Shown here in pieces: positions 17,508-26,494 of a DNA stretch of 64,000 nt. The stretch is taken from assembly GCF_024347195.1 (NCBI RefSeq), contig NZ_AP025281.1, positions 2,976,001 to 3,040,000 on the forward strand, in the 5' to 3' direction. Origin of the DNA: Aliamphritea hakodatensis. Lineage in GTDB: Bacteria; Pseudomonadota; Gammaproteobacteria; Pseudomonadales; Balneatricaceae. Within the stretch, counting starts at the first letter, position 1, and each line of letters starts with the position of its first letter. A model generated the notes under the pieces. The model worked only from the letters and a program-made list of their open reading frames with translations, had not been told where the DNA came from and searched no databases. Made by a program: the position numbers and the translations under genes.

Positions 17508-17535
17508 AAATGGGGGTAAGCAAACAGATTTCAAG
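17508..17535 (-). promoter_or_regulatory. Sigma-32 heat-shock promoter of htpG
   Basis: On the minus strand CTTGAAA (17529-17535) is followed after 13 bp by CCCCATTT (17508-17515), a full match to the RpoH consensus with correct spacing. Transcription should start near 17500. The -35 box lies in the short gap before the convergently read metallohydrolase stop. Confidence 0.88.
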
Positions 17536-17587
17536 GCCGGCAGGGATAAAAATAACATCAGCGGCCGGCCCTTTTATTCAGCGGGCT

Positions 17588-18538
17588 TCAGCGATTCTTT
17601 TCCCAGCGGTAGAACGCCCGGACGTTGCCTTCAAACCAGTCATCATAGTTAGCAAAATGCCGGAACGCCTCAAGCTCAATACGTTCTGCGGCCTGATCTT
17701 CAGTCCAGCCGGCAGCAATCGCTTTACGTGCTTCAGTCTGAAGAGCCGTAAAATAATCAATCTGCCGCTGCAACGTAGCTTTATCCCCCGGCGCACCGTG
17801 CCCGAATAAAAACGTATCCGCCTCCACATCAAGGGTACGGCGCTGCTGGGCCATAAGCACATCCAGATTGATCCCGGGCAGGTCGGTCCAGCCCACCACA
17901 TCACCGTTAATATAATCCACGGTATACGCCACCCGCTTTTCAGGCAGCACCGGCACCAGAATGGAAGCGGTATGCACATCCCCCAGATACTGCAGCTGGA
18001 TCTCGGTATCGCCGAACTGATAGGTTTTGCCTTCGTCCCCTACCACCTCAGTGGGCATATCAATAAAGGGGACGTCCCTGCGTTCAAAGAACCGCTTGGT
18101 ACGCTCATGGGCAATGATCGGAATATCGGTGTCTGTGTCTTCAGCAAAGGCTTTGCGCAGCACCCGCGCGCCGGCGATATGATCTGTATGCAGGTGGGAA
18201 TAAATGATCGCAGCAACCGGCATATCCGGTGCTTTTTCCCGGATCACATCCACCATGGCTTCAGCGGCACTGTCGGATAACGGATCAAACACCACTACGC
18301 CCGCTGACGTCACCACAAAATGCGTGTAATAAAACTCCTGCTCATTCTTAAATTTCAGGGTAAAAACATCCGCCGCCGTTTCCTTCACATCCACATAATC
18401 AAACCAGTTATAGAAGGTGCCCCGGTCATTAAAGTATGCTGACTTTTCTGCCAGATGATTCGCCTGCAGTGTACTGCTAACGGACATCACACTGAGGGAA
18501 AGCATCCCGGTGATAATCCAGCTTGCTGTTTTCTTCAT
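17588..18538 (-). CDS. Periplasmic metallo-beta-lactamase-fold hydrolase
   Basis: A 316-residue protein from ATG 18536-18538, chosen because AGGAG lies 8 nt upstream (the longer frame lacks a site). The signal peptide ends near TLQA. The MBL-fold metal motif is SHLHTDH (HxHxDH), with further ligands in YLGDVHTA (His), YTVDYIN (Asp) and LFGHGAPG (His). The substrate is unknown; the family includes lactonases and thioesterases. It is the last gene of a four-gene run YceI-cytochrome b561-YceI-MBL with gaps of 21 nt or less, so an exported redox- or polyisoprenoid-related role is possible (inference). Confidence 0.85.
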   Translation of the reverse strand: MKKTASWIITGMLSLSVMSVSSTLQANHLAEKSAYFNDRGTFYNWFDYVDVKETAADVFTLKFKNEQEFYYTHFVVTSAGVVVFDPLSDSAAEAMVDVIREKAPDMPVAAIIYSHLHTDHIAGARVLRKAFAEDTDTDIPIIAHERTKRFFERRDVPFIDMPTEVVGDEGKTYQFGDTEIQLQYLGDVHTASILVPVLPEKRVAYTVDYINGDVVGWTDLPGINLDVLMAQQRRTLDVEADTFLFGHGAPGDKATLQRQIDYFTALQTEARKAIAAGWTEDQAAERIELEAFRHFANYDDWFEGNVRAFYRWEKNR

Positions 18539-18559
18539 TTTACTGCTCCTGTCCATATT

Positions 18560-19126
18560 TCAGGGTTCAAAAGTGAGCCGGGCACTGAATTTAACCGTTG
18601 CTCCCACCACCGCTGTATCCAGCCATTCACCACTGCCCAGCCCAAAGGCCAGACGGTCGAACTCACCCTCTGCGCTGAGGCTCACCAGGCTGTTATCCGT
18701 CGCACTGTTCACCGTCAGATCAAGTGGCAGGGTTTTATCGCGGATAGTGAGAAAACCACGGATAAACTCACCATCATCAGACTGGCCTGCAAAACGGATT
18801 TCAGCAAACACCGCCGCATCCAGCCATTCATCACTGTGCAGTACCTGATCCCGTTCTGCGTTCTGCGTATCCAGCGAATCCGCACGGATCTGCAACTGCA
18901 GGGCTGTCAGTTGGCCTTCGGCACTGAATTCAGCCGTGGCCGTGTAAACACCGGCCTGACCGTCAAACGCCCTGCCCATCTGCGTGCCGCTGAAACGGAT
19001 CTCACTGCTTTCCCTGACCAGCTCTGCGGCGCCGGCAGCAACGCTGGCCAGCATGCTGATGCCCAGCATTACTGCCAACAGACTCTGTTTTACTCTTCTC
19101 AATCTGCTACTCCGGTCATTAATCAT
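18560..19126 (-). CDS. YceI-family periplasmic lipid-binding protein (second copy)
   Basis: A protein of about 188 residues. The ATG at 19124-19126 overlaps the end of the cytochrome b561 gene; a TTG eight codons later with GGAG in front is a possible alternative start. The signal peptide (LLAVMLGISMLASVAAGAAEL) precedes the YceI lipocalin-like beta-barrel, seen in SEIRFSGTQMG, FAEIRFAGQ, GFLTIRDKTLPLDLTV and a conserved aromatic/hydrophobic end. YceI proteins bind polyisoprenoid or quinone-like amphiphiles in the periplasm. It is diverged from the paralogue three genes upstream, and the operon suggests both work with the membrane cytochrome. Confidence 0.85.
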   Translation of the reverse strand: MINDRSSRLRRVKQSLLAVMLGISMLASVAAGAAELVRESSEIRFSGTQMGRAFDGQAGVYTATAEFSAEGQLTALQLQIRADSLDTQNAERDQVLHSDEWLDAAVFAEIRFAGQSDDGEFIRGFLTIRDKTLPLDLTVNSATDNSLVSLSAEGEFDRLAFGLGSGEWLDTAVVGATVKFSARLTFEP

Positions 19127-19643
19127 AGGGACGCATCCGCTGCCAGACATCATCTTTCAGCCAGCAGCGGTGCCATATCACCGCACCGATATGCCCCGCC
19201 AGTAACGCACACAGGCCCCAGCCCAGCCATTGATGCAGGGCGCTGAACACCTCTCTGAGAAACGGGTTTTCTGCCAGCAGTACCGGCAAGGTAGCCGTGC
19301 CATAAACCGTGACACCGAACCCTGCGGCGTTGGACATCAACCAGCCGCTCAGCGGCAGCCCGAGTAAACACAGATACAGCAATCTATGGGCCAGTCTCGC
19401 AGCCAGAGGGTTCTCCGGCAGCTGTGCCGCCGGCCTGATTACCCAGTGGTGCAACAGGCGCATCAGCGTCAGCAGTAACACCAGCACGCCAAGGGACTTG
19501 TGCAGGTTTACCGTATCAAAACGCTTCAGCCCCAATGGCATATCCACCATCAGCCAGCCGATCACCAGCAACACCAGCACCAGAGGTACGGTCAGCCAGT
19601 GCAATATCCGGCTGACCCGGTCATACCGTTGCGAAACAGACAT
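19119..19643 (-). CDS. Cytochrome b561
   Basis: A 174-residue inner-membrane di-heme cytochrome with four membrane segments. Candidate heme ligands are His in RILHWLTVP, NLHKSLG, LAHRLLYL and SALHQWLGW. As in E. coli yceJ-yceI, it sits beside YceI genes: 5 nt after the first YceI stop and overlapping the start of the second. It probably moves electrons between the quinone pool and a periplasmic acceptor. Confidence 0.9.
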   Translation of the reverse strand: MSVSQRYDRVSRILHWLTVPLVLVLLVIGWLMVDMPLGLKRFDTVNLHKSLGVLVLLLTLMRLLHHWVIRPAAQLPENPLAARLAHRLLYLCLLGLPLSGWLMSNAAGFGVTVYGTATLPVLLAENPFLREVFSALHQWLGWGLCALLAGHIGAVIWHRCWLKDDVWQRMRPYD

Positions 19644-19648
19644 AGCCT

Positions 19649-20242
19649 TTACGGTGTACGCTTAAGTTCAGCTTCAAGGGTGATGTTGACCTGATCTGCC
19701 AGCATTGGCGCATAGGTCATCATGCCGAATGCTGTCCGGCGGATACTGGTGGTTGCAGAAAAGCCCAGATACTGGGTGTCATATGCCGGGAAGAAATCTG
19801 CCAGCGGGTGCCGTCCCTGAAAATTCAGACGGGCATCCAGCGTGACCGGCAGGGTTTTATCCAGCATGGTCAGTTGGCCTTCAACTTCGTATTTGTCACC
19901 GGCAACCTGCACAATACGCTCACTCTTAAAGCGCATTTCCGGGTATTTGGTCACATCAAAGAAGTCTTCATTCTTCAGGTGATCATCCAGCGCCGGTACA
20001 TCGGTATCAACACTGGCGGTTTTGATCACCACATCAAAGGAAGACTGGGTCAGATCTTCTTCATTAATGTCGAACTGACCACTGAAGTCCTGAAACTGAC
20101 CCAGGAAGTTAGACAGGCCATTATGGCTGACCCCGAACTGAATATTGGTATGTGCCTTATCAAACTCATAATCCGCCGCAGATACCGGCAGTGCCATCGC
20201 TAATCCTAAGGAACACAGCGCAAGTGTTTTTTTCATAATCAT
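19649..20242 (-). CDS. YceI-family periplasmic lipid-binding protein (first copy)
   Basis: A 197-residue protein with signal peptide (LALCSLGLAMALPVSA). The mature part is a typical YceI barrel: YEFDKAHTNIQFGVSH, YPEMRFKSE, GQLTMLDKTLPVTLDARLNF and the FGFSATTSIRR-like turn (LGFSATTSIRRTAFG). The family binds isoprenoid quinones or related lipids. A second ATG two codons on is equally possible. It is the first gene of the YceI-b561-YceI-MBL operon, whose promoter must lie in 20243-20454, directly behind the LysR-type regulator gene. Confidence 0.92.
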   Translation of the reverse strand: MIMKKTLALCSLGLAMALPVSAADYEFDKAHTNIQFGVSHNGLSNFLGQFQDFSGQFDINEEDLTQSSFDVVIKTASVDTDVPALDDHLKNEDFFDVTKYPEMRFKSERIVQVAGDKYEVEGQLTMLDKTLPVTLDARLNFQGRHPLADFFPAYDTQYLGFSATTSIRRTAFGMMTYAPMLADQVNITLEAELKRTP

Positions 20243-20368
20243 CTCATTCTCGGTCAGTGAGTCCGGCGGCTGCCTGTGCAGCCTCTGGCCGTACCCGGTT
20301 AATTAATCGACGGATATGAGAATACTATTGTTGCTTCAGTAAGATTAGACGGGTTATTTGAGAAGCAT

Positions 20369-20386
20369 TGTTCCACTCAGGGAACA
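20369..20386. promoter_or_regulatory. Palindrome upstream of the YceI operon, candidate LysR-type operator
   Basis: TGTTCC and GGAACA form a perfect 6-bp inverted repeat with a 6-nt spacer; on the minus strand TTGACT immediately precedes it. It is in the short region between the LysR-type regulator gene and the YceI operon, about 130 bp before the operon start. Confidence 0.45.
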
Positions 20387-20454
20387 GTCAACCGGGAACT
20401 TTTGCAAATATAAGTAAAAAGAAAACGGCCAGGAAAACAAAAAAGAAGGGTTAC

Positions 20455-21354
20455 TCAGCGACCAACCGCCGTATCAGCAAAATACTCCCGGAGATGATCA
20501 ACAAAGCTGCGCACCTTGGGAGACAACAGCTTACGGTGAGGATAGACCGCATACACACCGCCTTCCGGATACCGCCATTGCGGCAGAAACGCCACCAGTT
20601 GGCCACTTTCCTGTTCCTGCCGGCACAGATGTTCCGGCAGAAAACCAATGCCTCCTCCGCGCAGGGTGACATTCTTGATAAATCCCAGGCTGTTTACCGC
20701 CATACTGCCGGAAAGCGTGACTTTTTCACGCTTGCCGTCGTTGATGAACTGATGCAGGACCTTGGCAGTTCGTTCGCCATACAGAAAACAGTTACGCTCC
20801 GCCAGCTGGGCAATCTCAGTGGGCGTGCCATATTTCTGTAAATACGCCGGCGACGCATAAGGGGTCATGGTTTCGCTGAATAACTTCACCGCAATCAGCG
20901 AGGAATCCTGCAATTCTCCGGCCCGGACAGCGACGTCATACTCTCCGCCCACCAGGTCAACGAACTCATTGGTCAGGTGCAGCTGCAACTCAACCTCCGG
21001 GTATTTCATCAGATAATCCGCGATCACCGGTCCCAGCACATCGTTACCTTCTTCCACCGGTGCGGAGACCCGCAAAATGCCCCGGGGAGCGGCCAGGCTG
21101 TCCAGCATTTCGCTTTCGGCATCCTGTGCCTGCTGCACAATTAAACGGCACCGCTGGTAAAAGGTGCTGCCCTGTTCCGTCAGGGTCAGTGAGCGGGTGG
21201 AACGTTTTAATAAACGTACCCCCAGATCCGATTCCAGCTGCGACAACTTACGGCTGATGGTCGACTTAGGCAGCCCCAGCACCCGGCCTGCGGCGCTGAA
21301 ACCACCGGCATCCACCACCTGCACAAAAATCCGTACGCCGTTAAGATCCAGCAC
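20455..21354 (-). CDS. LysR-type transcriptional regulator
   Basis: A 299-residue protein starting at a GTG (21352-21354). The winged HTH is clear (FVQVVDAGGFSAAGRVLGLPKSTISRKLSQLE), followed by the periplasmic-binding-like effector domain; it belongs to the AaeR/DsdC-neighbour subgroup with the GILRVSAP linker. The start lies 2 nt after the stop of the DUF599 gene, so the two are co-expressed. The YceI-cytochrome operon is next downstream on the same strand, and a palindrome between them makes it the likeliest target (inference). The effector is unknown. Confidence 0.9.
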   Translation of the reverse strand: MLDLNGVRIFVQVVDAGGFSAAGRVLGLPKSTISRKLSQLESDLGVRLLKRSTRSLTLTEQGSTFYQRCRLIVQQAQDAESEMLDSLAAPRGILRVSAPVEEGNDVLGPVIADYLMKYPEVELQLHLTNEFVDLVGGEYDVAVRAGELQDSSLIAVKLFSETMTPYASPAYLQKYGTPTEIAQLAERNCFLYGERTAKVLHQFINDGKREKVTLSGSMAVNSLGFIKNVTLRGGGIGFLPEHLCRQEQESGQLVAFLPQWRYPEGGVYAVYPHRKLLSPKVRSFVDHLREYFADTAVGR

Positions 21355-21356
21355 GG

Positions 21357-22118
21357 TTAATCCTTCAGACCCGGATCAGCCTGACTGCTTACCAGTTGCA
21401 GCAAGGTGGCAGACTTGAATTCACGCCGGTAGAGCACAAACAGTACCCCGCCAGACAGCGCCATAAACAGCCAGGGGTTAATAAACCAGCCCAGTACCGC
21501 CATGCTGAAATAATAGGTACGCAGGCCAAGGTTAAAGTTATTAGCCGCCAGCGAGCTCATGATGGCAATCCGGTTGGCATGGTTCATCAGCTCTTTTTCC
21601 TGTACACCTTCACAGGGCATAGGAGCACCGCCGATCATCACCGAGGTAAAACCATACTGCCGCAGGCTCCAGGTAAACTTGAAGAAAGCATAAATAAACA
21701 TGCCGATCAGCACCAGCAGTTTCAGTTCCCATTCGGCCTTGGTGGCATGGGTGGCAAAGGGAATATCGCCGACAATATCAATGGCTTTTTCAGTAGAGCC
21801 CAGCACGGTCATTAAACCGGCCAGTATCAGAATCGTCGAAGAGGCAAAGAACGACACGCCTCGTTCCAGATTAGAAATCACCGTCGCATCAGCAATCCTG
21901 ACATCCCGGTGCATCACCTGCGTCATCCAGTCCAGCCGGTAGGAATGCATCACACTGGCAAGGCAATGACAGGTTCTGGCCTTCTTTTTGCTGTAAAGGT
22001 TATAGCCCTTAAAGCACATTAAAAACCACACCAGTGCCAGTATATTCAGCCAGTTATCTTGAACAAACAGGGACAACGGTTCCACATTCACAACCCGGTA
22101 GTACAAAGGAGCCTTCAT
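21357..22118 (-). CDS. DUF599 family membrane protein
   Basis: About 253 residues from the first convincing ATG (22116-22118, MKAPLYY); upstream in-frame ATG (22127) and GTG (22145) are possible and none has a strong ribosome site. Four hydrophobic segments are visible (ILALVWFLMCFKGY, FFASSTILILAGLMTVLG, LVLIGMFIYAFFKF, YFSMAVLGWFINPWLFMALSG). The DUF599 signatures RTYYFSMAVLGWF and NLERGVSFFASSTIL are present. The function is unknown. It is followed after 2 nt by the LysR-type regulator. Confidence 0.8.
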   Translation of the reverse strand: MKAPLYYRVVNVEPLSLFVQDNWLNILALVWFLMCFKGYNLYSKKKARTCHCLASVMHSYRLDWMTQVMHRDVRIADATVISNLERGVSFFASSTILILAGLMTVLGSTEKAIDIVGDIPFATHATKAEWELKLLVLIGMFIYAFFKFTWSLRQYGFTSVMIGGAPMPCEGVQEKELMNHANRIAIMSSLAANNFNLGLRTYYFSMAVLGWFINPWLFMALSGGVLFVLYRREFKSATLLQLVSSQADPGLKD

Positions 22119-22262
22119 TCTAATCATGCCGGGGTTAAATTGCACTGTATAAACATAGGCTTATACGGTATAGCCAAATACCGGGGCGCACCTGCCGGCC
22201 GGTTGGCATCCCCCGGCAGCTATGCTAACTTGCCTGTGTGTCTTCTCTGTAGAAATGCCCGT

Positions 22263-22580
22263 ATGTATATAGATTTAAAAGCTTTATTCTGGCTGTGCCT
22301 GATTTGTGTCGGTTGCTGGCACTGGTGGTATTCACTGAAAGTAAAAGACATCGCCCTGCGGGCAGCCAAAGCTTACTGTAAAGACATGGATGTACAGTTG
22401 CTGGATGAAAGTATCTATCTACGGGGCTTCTGGCTGAAGCGGGATGAAACCGGCCGGTTCCGTATCTGGCGTTCTTACCTGTTTGACTTCACCGCCAATG
22501 GCGAAGACCGGGCCCGTGGCCGGGTGATATTACTGGGTTACAAAGTGACCAGCACGCAGCTTGACCCTCACAGGATCTGA
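22263..22580 (+). CDS. DUF3301 family small membrane-anchored protein
   Basis: A 105-residue protein from ATG 22263. An N-terminal hydrophobic helix (FWLCLICVGCWHWWYSL) anchors it; the soluble part has the DUF3301 pattern KVKDIALRAAKAYCKDMDVQLLDE and FDFTANGEDRARG. The function is unknown; the family is common in gammaproteobacteria. It is divergent from the DUF599 gene and convergent with the lipase-like gene, with 17 nt between stops. Confidence 0.8.
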   Translation: MYIDLKALFWLCLICVGCWHWWYSLKVKDIALRAAKAYCKDMDVQLLDESIYLRGFWLKRDETGRFRIWRSYLFDFTANGEDRARGRVILLGYKVTSTQLDPHRI

Positions 22581-22597
22581 CCGGAAGACCGGCGGTT

Positions 22598-23278
22598 TTA
22601 GCGTTTAAAAGTACCGTAACGCAGAAAAAACAGCGTCTGAGCCATCACCTTGCGGTTCTGCATCATAAAGGTATGGGTCACCGGCATAATCAGATGATCC
22701 TGCATCCCTTCAAGTCGGGTGTGGACCACCGACACCTTACCGTCGTTGGTTCCGGGTATCAGCAATGACAACCAGGGATTCACACTGCGGCTGCCGGCAA
22801 TAATGCCCAGCTCACCGCTGAACGGCCCCAGCTGTACCGGTAAGCCGCGGGTACCCAGCTGTAAACCCGCCGGGCCGTTTATCCAGCGGAACGGCGGTAA
22901 CCAGCCCAGCTTATCCACCACTTCGCTGCCACCGTTTGGCGGCCCGAGCATCACCACCCGGCCAAGCCCGGTAATCGTCTGCTGACGCAAAAAATACCGC
23001 AGTAAAATTCCGCCCATGGAATGGGTGACAAAATGCACTCTGGAAGCCCCTTTACAGGCCTTAAGCGCACTCCTGATGGCCGGCTCTGCGAGGGATTCAA
23101 CCGGTTCAGATGTGGAAGGATAGCCCTGATTAACGACCTGATAGCCCGCCTCTTCCAGAAACCGGGCCAGGAGGTTAAAGGCAGCTGGCGTCCGGGCCAG
23201 GCCGTGCAGTAATACCACCGCTTCTTTAGGGCCTGTTACCGACACAGCGGCAGGCTTTTCAGCGTACTGTTCGTCCAT
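22598..23278 (-). CDS. Alpha/beta-fold hydrolase, lipase/esterase type
   Basis: 226 residues from the ATG at 23276-23278 (MDEQYAEKPAAV), preferred over one five codons earlier because AGGGA lies just upstream. The fold motifs are VVLLHGLARTP (oxyanion), THSMGG (nucleophile Ser), a short acid loop near PGTNDGKVSV (Asp) and the C-terminal VTHTFMM (His). It resembles the cytosolic lipase/acyltransferase-like proteins of the Palmitoyl-protein-thioesterase/DUF676 group. The substrate is unknown. No partner gene is coupled to it. Confidence 0.85.
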   Translation of the reverse strand: MDEQYAEKPAAVSVTGPKEAVVLLHGLARTPAAFNLLARFLEEAGYQVVNQGYPSTSEPVESLAEPAIRSALKACKGASRVHFVTHSMGGILLRYFLRQQTITGLGRVVMLGPPNGGSEVVDKLGWLPPFRWINGPAGLQLGTRGLPVQLGPFSGELGIIAGSRSVNPWLSLLIPGTNDGKVSVVHTRLEGMQDHLIMPVTHTFMMQNRKVMAQTLFFLRYGTFKR

Positions 23279-23330
23279 GGGCTTCCCTGTCATTTTGAAA
23301 ATTAAACCTGAGCCGGCACGGCCTCCCTGA

Positions 23331-24341
23331 CTATAACTGTAACACAGCGATTTTCAGCGGATGGCAACCGTCAGTGCTCGGGAAATCCGCTTCCGGGGTA
23401 ATCAACTGTATGTCTTTCACCGGTCGACCGGCTTTACTGGCACAGCGTTTTACCACATCGAGCCAGTCTTCCAGACTCACCTTGGCAACATTATTGGTAC
23501 ACACCAACTGACCGCCGTCACTGACCGCCAGCAATGAAGGCTTCAGCACACTGGGGTAATCGCGGATCAGATCCACCGTGCCGAAATGACTCTTCGCCCA
23601 GCGGGGCGGATCCAGATACACCAGATCAAACTCTTCAGCCTCAATGCGGGGAAACTGCCGGGGTTTCTGCCCCCTTTTCACCCGCTGTTTAATCTCTATA
23701 CCTGCCAGCTGTTTGGCGGCAGTGAAGAAGTCGCTCTGAAAGAACCCTATCCGGGACTCATCCAGATCATTCAGACGGGCATTTTCACGGCCAACATCCA
23801 GGCTGCGGGTGGCGAAATCCACATTCAGTACCCGGCTGGCACCGGCCTTAGCCGCCACGACGCCCACCCCGCAGGTATACGAAAACAGATTCAGTACGGA
23901 TTTTCCGGCGGCATTCGCCTGCAGCCAGCGACGCCCGGCCCGCATATCCAGAAACAGTAACGGGTCCTGACCTTTGTGCTTGCCCTTCACCAGATAATTA
24001 ACCCCCAGTTCCTGTCCGGTCAGTTGCTGGCGGTCGACCACGTGATCATCACTGCGGCGGGAATTACTGCTGCTGCGGTCGTTATATACCCGCTGCAGAT
24101 TTTCCACGCCGGCATGTTGCAGAAACACTTCTGCCTGAGTAAACAGCGCATCCGCTTCAGATTCACTGAGCGGCGTATGAAAACTCTGCAGCAACAGCTG
24201 ATCGCCGTAGCGGTCCAGCGTCAGCCCCGGTATACCCTCGGTGGTACCGTGATACAGCCGGTAACAGCGGGTTGCTTCAGCGTGAAGATCTGCCAGCAGT
24301 GCCTCCCGGCGTTGCAGTGCAGCTTGGAATAGGTCAGACAT
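23331..24341 (-). CDS. RlmI/RlmK-type class I SAM-dependent rRNA methyltransferase
   Basis: A 336-residue protein. An N-terminal linker domain (LYHGTTEGIPGLTLDRYGD) of the RlmI/RlmK kind precedes the Rossmann domain with motif I VLNLFSYTCGVGV, motif II RVLNVDFATRSLD, and the catalytic-site motif YLDPPRWAKS. The PUA domain of true RlmI is absent, so the exact rRNA cytosine/guanine target is uncertain. A basic stretch (KQRVKRGQKPRQFPR, about residues 220-235) looks like an insertion before motif IV. A good promoter precedes it (24375-24402); it is read alone. Confidence 0.85.
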   Translation of the reverse strand: MSDLFQAALQRREALLADLHAEATRCYRLYHGTTEGIPGLTLDRYGDQLLLQSFHTPLSESEADALFTQAEVFLQHAGVENLQRVYNDRSSSNSRRSDDHVVDRQQLTGQELGVNYLVKGKHKGQDPLLFLDMRAGRRWLQANAAGKSVLNLFSYTCGVGVVAAKAGASRVLNVDFATRSLDVGRENARLNDLDESRIGFFQSDFFTAAKQLAGIEIKQRVKRGQKPRQFPRIEAEEFDLVYLDPPRWAKSHFGTVDLIRDYPSVLKPSLLAVSDGGQLVCTNNVAKVSLEDWLDVVKRCASKAGRPVKDIQLITPEADFPSTDGCHPLKIAVLQL

Positions 24342-24374
24342 TCAATCAATCTCAGTAAGTGCGGCTCGGCGGGC

Positions 24375-24402
24375 AGTATACGTGGATGTCCGGCGACATC
24401 AA
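24375..24402 (-). promoter_or_regulatory. Predicted sigma-70 promoter of the methyltransferase gene
   Basis: On the minus strand TTGATG (24397-24402) and TATACT (24375-24380) are separated by 16 bp, about 35 bp before the start codon. Confidence 0.6.
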
Positions 24403-24460
24403 CCGCACACCGCTGAATGACCGTAAACCGCCCGCGGCTGTTTCAGTTCATGGCCATAGC

Positions 24461-26494
24461 TCATGTCCATAGCTTAGGGCCCAGACCACTGGCCCGCTCA
24501 GTGCGGCGGGCAGTAGCGCCTTTCAGGCTGGTCAGGCGGGCGTACAATTCCAGCCGCTGTTTCGCCCGGGTCACCCCGGTATAAACCAGTTCGCGGGTCA
24601 TCAGCGGGCCGTCTTCCGGCGGCAGGATCATCAGCACCCGGGCAAACTCAGAGCCCTGACTTTTGTGCACGGTCATCGCAAATACGGTTTCATGACCCGG
24701 CAACCGGCTGGGCAAAACACCTCTGACACCGTCCGGATGGTGCGGATCTTCAAACCAGACCCTCACCCGGCCATCTTCATCAGGTTGAACAATGCCTATG
24801 TCACCGTTATACAGCCCTAACTGGTGATCATTCTGGACGATCATGACCGGCCTGCCCGGATACCATTGCTGGCCGGTCTGAATCAGCCCCATACGGTTAA
24901 GCCGCTGCTCCAGCGCCTGATTCAGCCCTTCAACGCCGTATACACCCTGACGCAATACCGCCAGCAGCTGAACCCGGGCAAAAGCATTCAGTACCGCCAG
25001 CGGTGCCGCACCGGCCCGTAACGCCCGCAGATAGTCTGAATACCCTTGCGCAGCGGCCTCGATCAGTTGCGGATAACTGTCAGAAGATAACGGTATAAAA
25101 TCAATATCCTCATATCCTTTCTTCAGTACCGGCTCAATCTGCGTGGCATCGCCGCCATTGATCGCCGCCGCCAACTGGCCAATGCCGCTGGCAGCATCAA
25201 AACGATAGCTGTGCCGCAACAGCGCCAGGCTGTCGGCGACTGCACGCTGTCCACCGGCAACGCTGCCGGCGTCCAGCCCACACACCCGACTCAGATAGCC
25301 CGCCTGATCTGTACTGTACTGCAGCTCAGCAGATGTCACAGACTGACTACCGCCTGCTTGCAAATGCCAGGCGCAGATGTCCCCCAGCACACTGCCCGCC
25401 TCTACCGAGGCCAACTGATGTTTGTCACCAATCAGAATGATGCGCCCCTGTGGCGGGAGCGCTGCCAGCAGCCTTGCCATCATGGGCAAATCAATCATGG
25501 ACGCTTCGTCCACCACCAGCAATTCAAGGTGCAGCGGGTTTTCGGCGTTATGCCGGAAAGATTTACTGTTAGGAATGGTGCCAAGTAAACGGTGAATTGT
25601 CGTAGCTTCCACCGGAATCCGCTGGATAATCTCCGGGGCTATATTCAGCTGATCACGGGCCTGGGCAATGGATTCACTCAGCCTTGCCGCCGCCTTACCC
25701 GTTGGCGCGGCCAGTTTAATCGCCGGCACAAAATCTGCGCCATGCTGTAAACACTGCTGCTGAACATACAGTGCCAGTAACCGGGTTACTGTGGTCGTCT
25801 TCCCGGTACCCGGGCCGCCACTGATGATACTGAAACGCCGCCGCAGGGCGACCGCAACAGCGACCTGCTGCCAGTCAACCGGCTGCGCCGGATCGGCTGT
25901 AAACAGCTGTGCAAGCCCCTGCTTAAGGCTTGACTCGTCTACCGTCAACGGCTGTGCCAACCGGGTAATCTGGCTGTTCAGATAGGCCTCAAAGCTGAAG
26001 TAGCGCTGCAGGTATAAGCGTTCGCCGTCAAAGATCAGCGGCGCCTCTTCACCCGGCTCACCCATGCTGCTGTAACGGTCACTTAAAGCAACTGTTGGCA
26101 CAGCGCCTGCGGGTACGGTTGGCGCCGGAGGTTCTGCAAACATATCCAGCGTTACCGGCATATCATCAGTAACCGGGGCTGCTTCAGCGCCGACCGACGG
26201 CGGCCGCAGGCAGTCGCTCTCCAGTGCATTAAATAACAGCCGGAACTCTTTGCGCAGCCCTTTCGGCCATTCATCCACCAAACTGGCAATCCGCTCCAGC
26301 GGCAGGCAAACATCCCCCCGACCCAACTGATAACTGGTGAAGGCTGCCAACAATGCCAGATGCTGATCAGCAGCGCTGTCCTGTTCGCAGATAAAACGGG
26401 CAAACTGATAATCCAGTGGCCTTAGCAGGTTCTGCTGACGGGCCCGGAGCAAAGCGTCAAAACAATCATTCAGGACAGGCTCACAGGGTTTCAT
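24461..26494 (-). CDS. recD: RecBCD exonuclease V, alpha subunit
   Basis: The 5'-3' helicase subunit of RecBCD, 677 residues (E. coli 608). Superfamily 1B motifs are ISGGPGTGKTTT (Walker A, about 228), LLVDEASMID (Walker B), ILIGDKHQLASVEAG (motif III) and TVHKSQGSEFARV (motif V/VI region). The start is ATG 26492-26494 with GGAGG 6 nt upstream, overlapping recB by 14 nt. An extra acidic, proline-rich stretch at about residues 100-140 (VTDDMPVTLDMFAEPPAP) explains part of the greater length. It is the last gene of recC-recB-recD; no terminator was recognised after it. Confidence 0.95.
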   Translation of the reverse strand: MKPCEPVLNDCFDALLRARQQNLLRPLDYQFARFICEQDSAADQHLALLAAFTSYQLGRGDVCLPLERIASLVDEWPKGLRKEFRLLFNALESDCLRPPSVGAEAAPVTDDMPVTLDMFAEPPAPTVPAGAVPTVALSDRYSSMGEPGEEAPLIFDGERLYLQRYFSFEAYLNSQITRLAQPLTVDESSLKQGLAQLFTADPAQPVDWQQVAVAVALRRRFSIISGGPGTGKTTTVTRLLALYVQQQCLQHGADFVPAIKLAAPTGKAAARLSESIAQARDQLNIAPEIIQRIPVEATTIHRLLGTIPNSKSFRHNAENPLHLELLVVDEASMIDLPMMARLLAALPPQGRIILIGDKHQLASVEAGSVLGDICAWHLQAGGSQSVTSAELQYSTDQAGYLSRVCGLDAGSVAGGQRAVADSLALLRHSYRFDAASGIGQLAAAINGGDATQIEPVLKKGYEDIDFIPLSSDSYPQLIEAAAQGYSDYLRALRAGAAPLAVLNAFARVQLLAVLRQGVYGVEGLNQALEQRLNRMGLIQTGQQWYPGRPVMIVQNDHQLGLYNGDIGIVQPDEDGRVRVWFEDPHHPDGVRGVLPSRLPGHETVFAMTVHKSQGSEFARVLMILPPEDGPLMTRELVYTGVTRAKQRLELYARLTSLKGATARRTERASGLGPKLWT

